Source: Solimonas sp040066175 (GTDB lineage Bacteria; Pseudomonadota; Gammaproteobacteria; Nevskiales; Nevskiaceae). Taken from it: 64,000 nucleotides of DNA. The notes under the pieces were generated by a model. That model was not told where the DNA came from. It worked only from the letters and a program-made list of their open reading frames with translations, and ran no database searches. Position 1 is the first letter of the stretch. Each line of letters opens with the position of its first letter. The stretch lies in NCBI RefSeq assembly GCF_040066175.1, contig NZ_JBEAAM010000007.1, forward strand, positions 62,001 through 126,000. Reading direction: 5' to 3'. The position numbers and the translations under genes were made by a program. Shown in pieces: positions 15,155-23,767 of the stretch.

Positions 15155-16105
15155 ATGCGCGCCCATTTGCCCGTGGCCTGGATCACCCATCCGTCATGCC
15201 GCCGTCACCAGATCGCCGACGGTCACCCCGAATCGCCGCAGCGGCTCGCCGCGATCGAGGACCGCCTGCTCGCCGCCGGGCTGTCCGGCTTCATGCACCC
15301 TTACGAGGCGCCCGAGGCGAGCCGCGAACAGCTGCAGCGGGTCCATACGGACGCCCACATCGAGCACATGCTGGCTCACCGCGACATCGGCGAACGCCGC
15401 GTCGAGATCGACGGCGACACCGCGTTCACCCGCCACACGGTCGATGCCGCGCTGCGCGCCGCCGGCGCCGGTGTGCTCGGCGTGGATCTGGTGATGACCG
15501 GCGAAGCCGGCCTGGCGTTCTGCGCGGTGCGGCCGCCCGGCCACCACGCCGAGCGCGCACGCGCGATGGGCTTCTGCTTCTTCAACAACGTCGCCGTCGC
15601 CGCGGCCCATGCCTTGAGCAAGGGCCTGCGCCACGTCGCGATCTTCGACTTCGACCTGCATTACGGCAACGGCACGGCCGACATCTTCCGCAACGACACG
15701 CGCGTGCTGCTGCTGTCGAGTTACCAGCATCCGCTGTATCCGCACTGGACCGGCGCGCCGGAGGCGATCAACCTCGTGGACGTGCCCTTGCGTGCCTACA
15801 CCGACGGCCCGGCGTACCGGACCGCGGTCGCCGAAGCCTGGCTGCCGGCGCTGGAACGCACGCGCCCGGAGCTGATCCTGGTGTCGGCCGGCTTCGACGC
15901 GCACGCCGCCGACCCGCTCGGCGATCTGCGCCTGCGCACCGAGGACTACCGCTGGCTCGGCCAGTTCATCCGCGACGTCGCCGACGCGACGGCCGGCGGC
16001 CGTGTCGTCGCCACCCTCGAAGGCGGCTACGACCTGCAGGCGCTGGCACGCAGCGTCGAGGCCTTCCTGACGCCCTTCCTCGGCGGCGAACTGACGCCGG
16101 CATGA
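15155..16105 (+). CDS. histone deacetylase-family protein (AcuC/HDAC-like deacetylase)
   Basis: The 316-residue protein has the arginase/deacetylase fold signatures: tandem histidines H130-H131 in RPPGHHAE, FCFFNNVAVAA, metal ligands D167 and H169 in FDFDLHYGNGT, D248 in AGFDAH, and the late EGGYDL tyrosine. All zinc-site and catalytic residues are present, so it should remove acyl groups from lysine or from small amines. The ATG at 15155 follows CGGAG; GTG 15149 is possible. It lies next to a Pat-like lysine acetyltransferase, which suggests that the two act on the same proteins. The promoter has an FNR box at about -41. Confidence 0.88.
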   Translation: MRAHLPVAWITHPSCRRHQIADGHPESPQRLAAIEDRLLAAGLSGFMHPYEAPEASREQLQRVHTDAHIEHMLAHRDIGERRVEIDGDTAFTRHTVDAALRAAGAGVLGVDLVMTGEAGLAFCAVRPPGHHAERARAMGFCFFNNVAVAAAHALSKGLRHVAIFDFDLHYGNGTADIFRNDTRVLLLSSYQHPLYPHWTGAPEAINLVDVPLRAYTDGPAYRTAVAEAWLPALERTRPELILVSAGFDAHAADPLGDLRLRTEDYRWLGQFIRDVADATAGGRVVATLEGGYDLQALARSVEAFLTPFLGGELTPA

Positions 16106-16135
16106 GCGGCATCGCGGAATCGGCTGCCGGTCGTC

Positions 16136-16180
16136 GGCTGCAGGCTGCAGAGAGACGTCCGCGGCCTGCAGCCTGCAGCC
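16136..16180. repeat. 15-bp perfect inverted repeat between deacetylase and acetyltransferase genes
   Basis: GGCTGCAGGCTGCAG (16136-16150) and its exact reverse complement (16166-16180) flank a 15-base loop. Each arm is itself built from two CTGCAG units. There is no T-run, so an intrinsic terminator is unlikely; it resembles a REP-type intergenic palindrome that may form an mRNA hairpin between the two genes. Confidence 0.75.
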
Positions 16181-16202
16181 TGTCGCCGCCGTCCCTGCGA
16201 CC

Positions 16203-18581
16203 ATGAGCATCCGCAACCTCGACGCCTTGTTCCGGCCCGATGGCGTGGTGGTCGTCGGCCCGCCGCGCGATGCGCCCGGCGCCGAACTGCTGGCGCGCCT
16301 CGACGCACTGGCTCCGCAACGCCGCAGCCTGCTGGCCGGCACGCGCAGCGGCTGGACCGCGCTGCGCCACGCACGCGACGTCCGCGGCGCCGAGCTGGCG
16401 GTCGTCCTCGACCCCGCGGCGGTCACGCCTGCGGTCGTGCGCGCCCTGTGCGCGCGCGGCTGCCGTGCGCTGATCTGGTTCGCGGAGTCGGCGGTGCCGA
16501 CGCCGATCCTGCGCGCCGGCCATGGCGCGACGCTGCGCGTGCTCGGCCCGCGCACCGCGGGAGTCGCCCACGCACTGGGTATCAGCGCTTCGGCATGGGC
16601 ACTGCCGGCCGCCGGCACCACCGCGCTGATCGCGCAGTCGCGCTCGATCACCAGCGCGGCGCTCGACTGGGCCGCGGGCCATGCGCTCGGCTTCTCGTGG
16701 ATGGCGGTCACCGGCGGCGAGGCCGACGTCGATGTCGGCGACCTGCTCGACTACGCCGCGCTGGATCCACGCACGCACGCGGTTGTGCTGCAGCTGTCGC
16801 GCATCGGCGCCGCGCGCAAGTTCATGTCCGCAGCGCGCGCCTGTGCACGCGCCAAGCCGGTGATCGTGTTGCAGACGGCGCGACCAGAGGGTGCGCCGCA
16901 GGCACAGGACCCGGTGCTGTCGGCGGCCTTCCGCCGCGCCGGCCTCGTCGAGGTCGATCGCGTCACCGCGCTGTTCTCGGCACTGGCCGCGCTCGACCGC
17001 GTCGGCGAGGCGGCGACCGGACGCATCGCCGTGATCGGCACCGGCACCGGCGTCTGCCAGCTCGCCTTTGCCGCGTTGCTGCGCGAGGGCCTGACGCCGG
17101 CCGCGATCGGCGATGCGGCGCGCAGCCGCATCCAGCAGCAGCTGCCGGTCGCCGAAGGCTGCTGTGCCGAGGCCATCAACGTCGATCTGGCCGACGACGA
17201 CGCCACCGTCGCGGCGCTGCGCGCGGCGCTGTCCACGCCGGACGTCGATACCGTGATGTTCGTGCGCAGCCCCTCGCCGGGCCGCGACGACGAGTCGCTC
17301 GCCCGCAAGCTGGTCTCCGCCGGCCTGCGCGAGCGCCTGGTGGTCGTGTTTCTCGGCCAGCAGCGCGCGGCGCCGGCGCTGCGCTGCTGCGCACAGGGGC
17401 GTATCGCCGCGTTCGCCTCGGTCGAGGCCGCGGCGCGCGCGCTGCGTTACCGGCGCGAGCACCGGCGCACACAGGAACTGCTGATGCAGACGCCGACGCT
17501 CGATCCGCTGGTGCACGCCGGCGGCGCGCCGCCGGCGCTGGCGCCGGCGCGGCGCGGCAGCCCGCCGCGCACGCTGCCGGCGGACGAGGCGCAGGCCCTG
17601 CTCGGCGCCTACGGCCTGCTGCCGGCGGCGTGGATCGGCGGCGAGAGCCGCGGCCTGCGCGTGCACCTGCGCCGCCACGCCCAACTGGGCATGTACCTGG
17701 AAGCGCGCCTCGACCCGGCCTCCGCGGCGGCGCCGACCGCCCATGCGCTGCCGCCGCTGGACGACGTCGTCGCCGAGATCACGCTCGGGGAGGCCGGACT
17801 GGGCACGCGCAGCCAGGCGCCGCCTGGCCTGCGCATCCGCGACTATGCGCTGGCCGTCGCGCGACTCGCGCAGCTGGCCGCCGAACAACCCCTGCTGCGC
17901 GAAGCCGAGGTGCGCCTGGTCCCGGCGGACGACATCGCCGAAGTCGGCCATGCGCGCATCGTCGCCGACGCCGAGGCGCCACCCGAGCGCCAGCGGCTTG
18001 CGCTCGCGCCGTACCCGGCCGCGCTGGAACACGTCGCGCAGCTGCGCGACGGCCGGCCGTACCGCATCCGCGCGATCCATCCGACCGACGAGCCGGCGCT
18101 GATCCGCATGCTGTCGCAGGCCGGGCCGGAGGATATCCGTCTGCGCTTCTTCCGCTACATCCGCCAGTTCACCCATGCGATGGCGGCGCGCATGACGCAG
18201 ATCGACTACGACCGCGAGATCAGCTTCGTCGCCGTTCCGCACGACAACGACGACGAAGTGCTGGGCCTGTCCACGCTGGTGTTCGACCCCGACGGCCGCG
18301 AGGCCGAATTCGCCGTGCTGATCCGCCGCGAGTACGCCGGCCAGCGCCTCGGCCTGCAGCTGATGCAGGACCTGATCCACTACGCCGCGGCGCGCGGCGC
18401 GCACACCGTGCACGGCGACGTGCTGGTCGAAAACGCCGCGATGCTCGGCCTCGCCCAGCGCCTGGGTTTCCGGCGCGAGCCGCATCCCGACGACCCCGGC
18501 TGCGTGCGCGTCGTCATCACCCCACAGCTTCCCAAACCGCCTCCTCCATGGACGAAATCGGTGTCCTGCGCGCATTCGTGA
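16203..18581 (+). CDS. Pat/YfiQ-like protein lysine acetyltransferase (acyl-CoA synthetase-like + GNAT)
   Basis: This 792-residue protein matches the Pat (YfiQ/Pka) plan. An N-terminal CoA-binding/succinyl-CoA-synthetase-like region (LDALFRPDGVVVVG; TTALIAQSRSITSAALDW) is followed by an ATP-grasp-like middle (AQALLGAYGLL, LRVHLRRHAQLGMYLEARLDP) and a C-terminal GNAT domain from about residue 615 (YRIRAIHPTDEPALIRML; EYAGQRLGLQLMQDLI). The synthetase part is non-catalytic in known Pat enzymes and probably senses acetyl-CoA or other ligands. It is about 100 residues shorter than E. coli YfiQ. It follows the deacetylase gene by 97 bases; its 3' end overlaps the next gene. Confidence 0.82.
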   Translation: MSIRNLDALFRPDGVVVVGPPRDAPGAELLARLDALAPQRRSLLAGTRSGWTALRHARDVRGAELAVVLDPAAVTPAVVRALCARGCRALIWFAESAVPTPILRAGHGATLRVLGPRTAGVAHALGISASAWALPAAGTTALIAQSRSITSAALDWAAGHALGFSWMAVTGGEADVDVGDLLDYAALDPRTHAVVLQLSRIGAARKFMSAARACARAKPVIVLQTARPEGAPQAQDPVLSAAFRRAGLVEVDRVTALFSALAALDRVGEAATGRIAVIGTGTGVCQLAFAALLREGLTPAAIGDAARSRIQQQLPVAEGCCAEAINVDLADDDATVAALRAALSTPDVDTVMFVRSPSPGRDDESLARKLVSAGLRERLVVVFLGQQRAAPALRCCAQGRIAAFASVEAAARALRYRREHRRTQELLMQTPTLDPLVHAGGAPPALAPARRGSPPRTLPADEAQALLGAYGLLPAAWIGGESRGLRVHLRRHAQLGMYLEARLDPASAAAPTAHALPPLDDVVAEITLGEAGLGTRSQAPPGLRIRDYALAVARLAQLAAEQPLLREAEVRLVPADDIAEVGHARIVADAEAPPERQRLALAPYPAALEHVAQLRDGRPYRIRAIHPTDEPALIRMLSQAGPEDIRLRFFRYIRQFTHAMAARMTQIDYDREISFVAVPHDNDDEVLGLSTLVFDPDGREAEFAVLIRREYAGQRLGLQLMQDLIHYAAARGAHTVHGDVLVENAAMLGLAQRLGFRREPHPDDPGCVRVVITPQLPKPPPPWTKSVSCAHS

Positions 18582-19792
18582 CCAGTCTCGGCATCGGCCT
18601 GCTGATGGGGCTGGAACGCGAGCGTGCGAAAACCGCCGCGCCGGGCGTGCGCACCTTCTCCCTGGCCGCGCTCGCCGGCACGACCGCGGCACTGACCGCG
18701 CAGCACAGCGGCAGCGCGTGGATCATCGGCGCGGCGCTGCTGGCGATGGTCGCATTGCTGGTCGTGGCCTATGCGCGCGACCCCCGCCGCGTGCAGGATC
18801 CCGGGACGACGACCAACGCCGCGCTGCTGCTGTGCTTCCTGCTCGGCACGCTGGCCGGCTATGGTGTCAGCGAGATCGTCGTCGGCGTCGCGATCACCGC
18901 CACCGCACTGCTGTACTTCAAGCCGGAGCTGCACGGCTTCTCGCATCGTCTGTCCAGCGTCGAGATGCGCGCGATCCTGCAGTTCGCGGCGGTCGCCTTC
19001 CTGCTGCTGCCGCTGTTGCCGGACCGCGATTTCGGTCCCTGGAACGTGATCAACCCGTTCCGCATCGGCCTGCTCGTGGTGCTGATCTCCGGCCTCAACC
19101 TGGCCGGTTACGCCGCCCTCAAGCTGCTGGACCACGACCACGCCGTCGTCGCCATGGGCGTGCTCGGCGGAGTGGTGTCGAGCACCGCGACCACGCTGAC
19201 GTTCTCGCGCAGCGCGCGTGACGGCACGGTACCGATGCGCACCGCCGGGCTGATCGTGGTCCTCGCCAATCTCACGGTGCTCGTGCGACTGGCGCTGGTC
19301 TCGGCGGTGGCCGCGCCGCAGCTGATCACCGTGCTGCTCCCGGTCCTCGCCACCGCACTGCTCGCCGGCCTGGTGATCCCCGCCTACCGGCTGTGGCGGC
19401 TGTCGCCGACCGGCGAACGGCCGCAGCTGGACGTGAGCAACCCGGCCGACCTGCGCAGTGCCGTGGGCTTCGCGTTGATGTTCGCGCTGGTGTTGCTGGC
19501 CGCCGCCGGTGTGCATGACCTGCTCGGCGCCACCGGACTGCTCGGGGTCGCCGCCCTGTCCGGCCTGACCGACGTGGACGCGATCACGCTCTCGACGCTG
19601 CAGCTGCAGCGGCAGACGCTGATCAGCGCGGCGACCGCCGTGACCGCGATCGGCGTCGCCTACGCGTCGAACCTGTCGTTCAAGCTGTCCGCCGTCGCCG
19701 TGATCGGCGGCCGGCGGTTGCTGCGCGAGGTCGCGGCGAGCTTCGCCTGCGTGCTGGCCGGCCTGCTGCTGGGAATCTGGTGGATGAGCTAG
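18548..19792 (+). CDS. MgtC/SapB-family membrane protein (DUF4010)
   Basis: A 414-residue polytopic protein. The N-terminal part (FVTSLGIGLLMGLERERAK; GVRTFSLAALAGTTAAL) is the MgtC/SapB signature, and the rest forms many hydrophobic helices with a DUF4010-type C-terminal half (GLLGVAALSGLTDVDAITLSTLQL). About ten to twelve transmembrane segments are expected. MgtC proteins aid survival in low Mg2+ or acid, but the longer DUF4010 proteins have no settled function. The ATG at 18548 lies 34 bases inside the acetyltransferase gene, so translation is probably coupled. It converges with pmbA, with no gap. Confidence 0.82.
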   Translation: MDEIGVLRAFVTSLGIGLLMGLERERAKTAAPGVRTFSLAALAGTTAALTAQHSGSAWIIGAALLAMVALLVVAYARDPRRVQDPGTTTNAALLLCFLLGTLAGYGVSEIVVGVAITATALLYFKPELHGFSHRLSSVEMRAILQFAAVAFLLLPLLPDRDFGPWNVINPFRIGLLVVLISGLNLAGYAALKLLDHDHAVVAMGVLGGVVSSTATTLTFSRSARDGTVPMRTAGLIVVLANLTVLVRLALVSAVAAPQLITVLLPVLATALLAGLVIPAYRLWRLSPTGERPQLDVSNPADLRSAVGFALMFALVLLAAAGVHDLLGATGLLGVAALSGLTDVDAITLSTLQLQRQTLISAATAVTAIGVAYASNLSFKLSAVAVIGGRRLLREVAASFACVLAGLLLGIWWMS

Positions 19793-21133
19793 TCAGTGCC
19801 CGGCGATGGTCATGCGTTCGAGCAGGACCGAGCCGGTGCGCACATTGGCCAGCGGATCGACGTCGCTGCCGACGGCGACGATCTCCTTGAGCATCTGCGC
19901 GAGGTTGCCGGCGATCGTCAGCTCCTGCACCGGATGGGCGATCGCGCCGTCCTCGACCCAGAATCCGGCGGCGCCGCGCGAATAGTCGCCGGTGACGAGG
20001 TTCACCCCGTGGCCGAGCAGCTCCGTGACCAGCAGGCCGCGGCCCATGCGCCGCAGCAGCGCGTCGAAATCATCGACGCCCGGCTGCACCAGCAGGTTGA
20101 AGACGCCGCCGGCGTTGCCCGTCGTCTGCAGCCCGAGCTTGCGCGCCGAGTAGCTGCCGAGCAGCCAGCCGCGCAGCACGCCGTCCTCGACCAGCGTGCG
20201 GTCGCGCGTCGCCACGCCCTCGTGATCATAGGCCGCGCTGCCGGCGCCACGGCGCAGATGCGGGCGCTGGAGCAAGGTGACGCAGGACGCGCACACCGGC
20301 CGGTCGAGCTGGTCGAGCAGGAAGCTGGCCTTGCGGTATAGCGCGCCGCCGGAGATCGCACCGATCAGGTGTCCCCAGAAGCCGCGCGCCAGCTCCGGCG
20401 GCAATAGCACCGGCGCAGTACAGGTGCCGAGCTTGCGCGCGCCCAGCCGCGCCGCCGCGCGCAGGCCCGCCTTGCGGCCGATCGCGCGGACATCCATGAG
20501 ATCGGCCGGACTGCGCGCGCTGCTGTACCAGTAGTCGCGCTGCATCTCGTCACCGGCGCTGGCGACCACCGCGCAGCTGAGGCTGTGCTGCGTCCCGCTG
20601 CGGTGACCGACGAAACCGTGGCTGTTGGCGTAGATGCTCACACCGCGGTGGCTGGCGACGCTCGCGCCCTCGCTGCCGGTCACGCGCGCATCGGCGGCGA
20701 AGGCGGCCGCCTCGCAGGCCGCGGCCAGATCGATGGCCTGGTCGGCGCCCAGATCCCAGGGATGATCCAGGTCGAGTTCCGGGAAGTCCCGCGCCATCAG
20801 CTCCGCATCGGCCAGGCCGTTGCAGGGATCCTCTCCCGTGGCGCGGGCGATCGCCAGCGCCGCTGCGACCGCTTCGCGGATTCCGGCATCCGACAGGTCG
20901 CCGGTGCTGGCACTGCCCTTGCGGCGGCCGAGGTACACCGTGACGCCGACGTTGCGATCCTGCTGAAACTCCAGGCTCTCGACCTCGGCCTTGCGCACGC
21001 TCACCGACAGACCCCGGCTCGCCGAAGCGCCGGCTTCCGCCTGTGTCGCACCGCCGGCGCGCGCCGCATCGAGCGCGAGCTGCGCACAGCGTTCGAGTCG
21101 TTCCGGGGACGGCAGGGCGGCGGGATCGGTCAT
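19793..21133 (-). CDS. pmbA: PmbA/TldE-family protein (metalloprotease partner subunit)
   Basis: The 446-residue protein has family signatures such as GASASRGLSVSVRKAEVESLEFQ split over 35-60, KGSASTGDLSDAGI, YDHEGVATRDRTLVEDGVLRGWLLGSYSARKLG, and the C-terminal TIAGNL plus SDVDPLANVRTGSVLLERMTIAGH. TldE is the non-metal partner of TldD; the TldD/E heterodimer degrades unfolded peptides and matures microcins and CcdA. No HExxH is present, as expected for the E subunit. ATG 21133 gives the family start; tldD is not in this window. It is divergent from pyrB. Confidence 0.9.
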   Translation of the reverse strand: MTDPAALPSPERLERCAQLALDAARAGGATQAEAGASASRGLSVSVRKAEVESLEFQQDRNVGVTVYLGRRKGSASTGDLSDAGIREAVAAALAIARATGEDPCNGLADAELMARDFPELDLDHPWDLGADQAIDLAAACEAAAFAADARVTGSEGASVASHRGVSIYANSHGFVGHRSGTQHSLSCAVVASAGDEMQRDYWYSSARSPADLMDVRAIGRKAGLRAAARLGARKLGTCTAPVLLPPELARGFWGHLIGAISGGALYRKASFLLDQLDRPVCASCVTLLQRPHLRRGAGSAAYDHEGVATRDRTLVEDGVLRGWLLGSYSARKLGLQTTGNAGGVFNLLVQPGVDDFDALLRRMGRGLLVTELLGHGVNLVTGDYSRGAAGFWVEDGAIAHPVQELTIAGNLAQMLKEIVAVGSDVDPLANVRTGSVLLERMTIAGH

Positions 21134-21264
21134 GGACGTCGGGTGGCGCGAAGCGGTGCGCACTGTAACAGCTGTGCGCAGCCGACGGCCGCAGGCGACC
21201 GCAGGAGGCCGCCCGGGCCGATGCTTTCATTGCGCACGGCGAAAGCCCAGAATACGCGGCCAGC

Positions 21265-22296
21265 ATGAGCCCAGAACTCCAACTCGACAGCCACGGCCGC
21301 CTGCGCCATCTCCTGACGCTCGAAGGACTGGATGCCGGCCTGCTGACCGAGATCCTCGACACCGCCGAAGAGTTCGACAAGACCCTGCGCGGGCCGGAGA
21401 AGAAGCTGCCGTTGCTGCGCGGCCGCACGATCATCAACCTGTTCTTCGAGCCCAGCACGCGCACGCGCACGACCTTCGAACTGGCCGCCAAGCGCCTGTC
21501 CGCCGATGTGCTCAACCTGCAGATGGCGGCGTCGAGCACCTCCAAGGGCGAGACCCTGTTCGACACGCTCAAGACGCTCGAAGCGATGCAGGCCGACATG
21601 TTCGTCGTGCGCCACGAAGCCTCCGGCGCCGCGCATTTCTTCGCGCAGCACGCCGCGCCGGGCGTGTCGATCCTCAACGCCGGCGATGGACGTCATGCCC
21701 ACCCGACGCAGGGGCTGCTCGACCTGTTCACGATCCGCCGCTACAAATCCGGCGCAGGCCGACCCGGCCCCGACTGTTTCCGCAAGCTGCGCGTCGCCAT
21801 CGTCGGCGACGTGCTGCACTCGCGCGTGGCGCGCTCGGACATCCATGGCCTGCGCGCACTGGGCACCACCGACATCCGCGTCGTCGCGCCGCCGACGCTG
21901 ATCCCGGCCGGCATCGAGCAGATGGGGGTACGCGTCTGCCACCGCATCGACGAAGGACTCGACGGCGTCGATGTGGTCATCCTGCTGCGCCTGCAGAAGG
22001 AGCGCATGCTCGGCGCCTACCTGCCGTCGATGAGCGAGTTCCACCGCGACTTCGGCCTGACGCGCAAGCGCATCGAGGCGCTGCGGCGCGATGCGATCAT
22101 CATGCACCCCGGCCCGATCAACCGCGGGGTCGAGATCGAGGGCGACATGGCCTACGGCCCGCAGTCGCTGATCCTGCAGCAGGTCCAGCACGGCATCGCG
22201 GTGCGCATGGCGGTGATGGCGATGATCCTCGGCCCGCCGCAACGCCGGGCCGCAGACGGGCGGCGCGGCCTGCGTCGCGCACGGAGCGCCGCATGA
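21265..22296 (+). CDS. pyrB: aspartate carbamoyltransferase catalytic subunit
   Basis: This 343-residue enzyme makes N-carbamoyl-L-aspartate in pyrimidine synthesis. The carbamoyl-phosphate motif STRTRT lies at 64-69 (FFEPSTRTRTTFE), with HPTQGLLDLFTI and the aspartate-loop region near LLRLQKERM also present. A 15-residue basic tail (QRRAADGRRGLRRARSAA region) extends past the usual end. The stop overlaps the start of the downstream dihydroorotase homologue (ATGA). This pyrB-pyrC' pairing is the dodecameric ATCase type found in Pseudomonas, in which an inactive dihydroorotase subunit holds the trimers together; no pyrI regulatory gene is nearby. Confidence 0.93.
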   Translation: MSPELQLDSHGRLRHLLTLEGLDAGLLTEILDTAEEFDKTLRGPEKKLPLLRGRTIINLFFEPSTRTRTTFELAAKRLSADVLNLQMAASSTSKGETLFDTLKTLEAMQADMFVVRHEASGAAHFFAQHAAPGVSILNAGDGRHAHPTQGLLDLFTIRRYKSGAGRPGPDCFRKLRVAIVGDVLHSRVARSDIHGLRALGTTDIRVVAPPTLIPAGIEQMGVRVCHRIDEGLDGVDVVILLRLQKERMLGAYLPSMSEFHRDFGLTRKRIEALRRDAIIMHPGPINRGVEIEGDMAYGPQSLILQQVQHGIAVRMAVMAMILGPPQRRAADGRRGLRRARSAA

Positions 22297-23651
22297 ACCG
22301 TCCGACCCGGATGCGCGAATGGTCGGCACAGGCGCGGCGCGACCGTCCGGCGGGCTGCGAAGGCGCGCTGCTGATCAGCGGCGCGCGCGTGCTCGATCCG
22401 GCGAGCGGCCTCGATGCGGTCACGCCGGTGCTGCTGCAGAACGGCGTCGTCGCCGCCATCGGCGCGCAGGCGGCGCGCCAGCCGGCGCAGTGCAGCATCG
22501 AGGCGGACGGCTGCTGGCTGACGCCGGGCCTGGTCGATCTGTGCGCGCGCTTCCGCGAACCGGGGCAGACGCACAAGGCCAGCTTCGCCAGCGAAGCGCG
22601 CGCGGCGCTCGCCTCCGGCATCACCCACGTGCTGATTCCGCCGGACACGCAGCCGGTGATCGACACGCCGGCGATGATGCTGCGCCTGCAGCGCATCGCC
22701 GATCAGTCCGGCGCGGGACTCGGCGTGCACGGACTGGGCGCGCTGACCCGGGACCTGGCCGGCGAGGCGCTGGCGGAGCTGTCGGCCCTCAAGGCCGCCG
22801 GCGCGGTCGGCGCGAGTAACGGCCTCGCCCCGGTGCGCGACTCGCGCATCGCGCGCCGCGCGCTCGAGTACGCCAAGGGTCTCGACCTGCCGGTGCACGT
22901 CTTCGCGCAGGACCCCGCGCTGGCCTCCGGTGGCTGCGCGCACGAGGGCCCCGTGGCGACGCGTCTGGGCCTGGCACCGGTCCCGGTCGCCGCGGAAGTG
23001 GCGGCGCTGCGCTACTGGATCTCCCTGGTCGAGGATACCGGCGCCCGGGTGCATTTCTGCCGCCTGTCCACGGCGCGCGGCGCCGAGCTGGTGGCCTCCG
23101 CGCAGCAGCGCCGGCTGCCGGTATCCGCGGACGTCGCCGCGCACCAGCTGCACCTGACCGACGTGGACGTGGACGGCTTCGATGCGCGCTGCCATGTCGT
23201 CCCGCCACTGCGCTCCCGCGAGGACCGTGACGCGCTGCGCGCAGCCGTGCGCGATGGCGTCGTGCAGGCCATCTGTTCCGATCATCAGCCGCATGAGGCG
23301 GATGCGAAGATCAACCCCTTCCCGCTGACCGAGCCGGGCATTTCCGGCCTGGAGACGCTGCTGCCGCTGACGCTGGCGCTGGTCCACGAGGATCGGCTGG
23401 CGCCGCTCGACGCAGTGGCCCGGCTGACCACCGGGCCGGCGGCAATCGCCGGCATCGCCGCCGGTCGCATCGCGCTCGGCGAGCCGGCGGATCTGGCCCT
23501 GATCGATCCGCGCTGCGAATGGACGCTGCGCACCGAGACCCTGCTCAGTGCCGGCCGCAACACGCCGTTCGCCGGCCGCACGATGCGCGGCAGGGTCCTG
23601 CGCTGCTTCAGCCGCGGGGTCGAAGCGTTCGCCGCGACGGCACCGGCCTGA
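22293..23651 (+). CDS. pyrC': inactive dihydroorotase homologue (PyrC'/PyrX, ATCase structural subunit)
   Basis: The 452-residue amidohydrolase-fold protein aligns with dihydroorotase along its length but lacks key metal ligands. The HxH motif of the active enzyme is replaced in LVDLCARFREPGQTHK, and the carbamylated lysine position reads VGASNG. Later residues such as SDHQPHE are kept. In Pseudomonas a protein of this kind is catalytically dead and needed for ATCase assembly. Its four-base overlap with pyrB fits that role. The active enzyme is probably the gene at 59487. Confidence 0.88.
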   Translation: MNRPTRMREWSAQARRDRPAGCEGALLISGARVLDPASGLDAVTPVLLQNGVVAAIGAQAARQPAQCSIEADGCWLTPGLVDLCARFREPGQTHKASFASEARAALASGITHVLIPPDTQPVIDTPAMMLRLQRIADQSGAGLGVHGLGALTRDLAGEALAELSALKAAGAVGASNGLAPVRDSRIARRALEYAKGLDLPVHVFAQDPALASGGCAHEGPVATRLGLAPVPVAAEVAALRYWISLVEDTGARVHFCRLSTARGAELVASAQQRRLPVSADVAAHQLHLTDVDVDGFDARCHVVPPLRSREDRDALRAAVRDGVVQAICSDHQPHEADAKINPFPLTEPGISGLETLLPLTLALVHEDRLAPLDAVARLTTGPAAIAGIAAGRIALGEPADLALIDPRCEWTLRTETLLSAGRNTPFAGRTMRGRVLRCFSRGVEAFAATAPA

Positions 23652-23678
23652 AGCCCGCCCGGGGATCCACGGCGCTTT

Positions 23679-23708
23679 TTGCCGCGCATCGACCGGGCTT
23701 GGTATAAA
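23679..23708 (+). promoter_or_regulatory. candidate sigma70 promoter for pilH
   Basis: TTGCCG (23679-23684) and TATAAA (23703-23708) are 18 bases apart, giving a leader of about 50 bases before the pilH ATG at 23768. The only AT-rich stretch in this gap. Confidence 0.5.
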
Positions 23709-23767
23709 GTTCCGAATTTCCAACTCAACCGAACAGCACGTCCGCGCTGACGGACGGGGGCGAAACT

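Noticed and set aside
16136..16180. Reading the 15-bp inverted repeat as an intrinsic terminator
   Set aside because: No run of T residues follows on either strand and the loop is long; kept as a repeat.
15966..18692. A minus-strand open frame of about 900 codons opposite the acetyltransferase
   Set aside because: No recognisable motif and the typical antisense composition; the plus-strand GNAT and CoA-binding motifs are clear.
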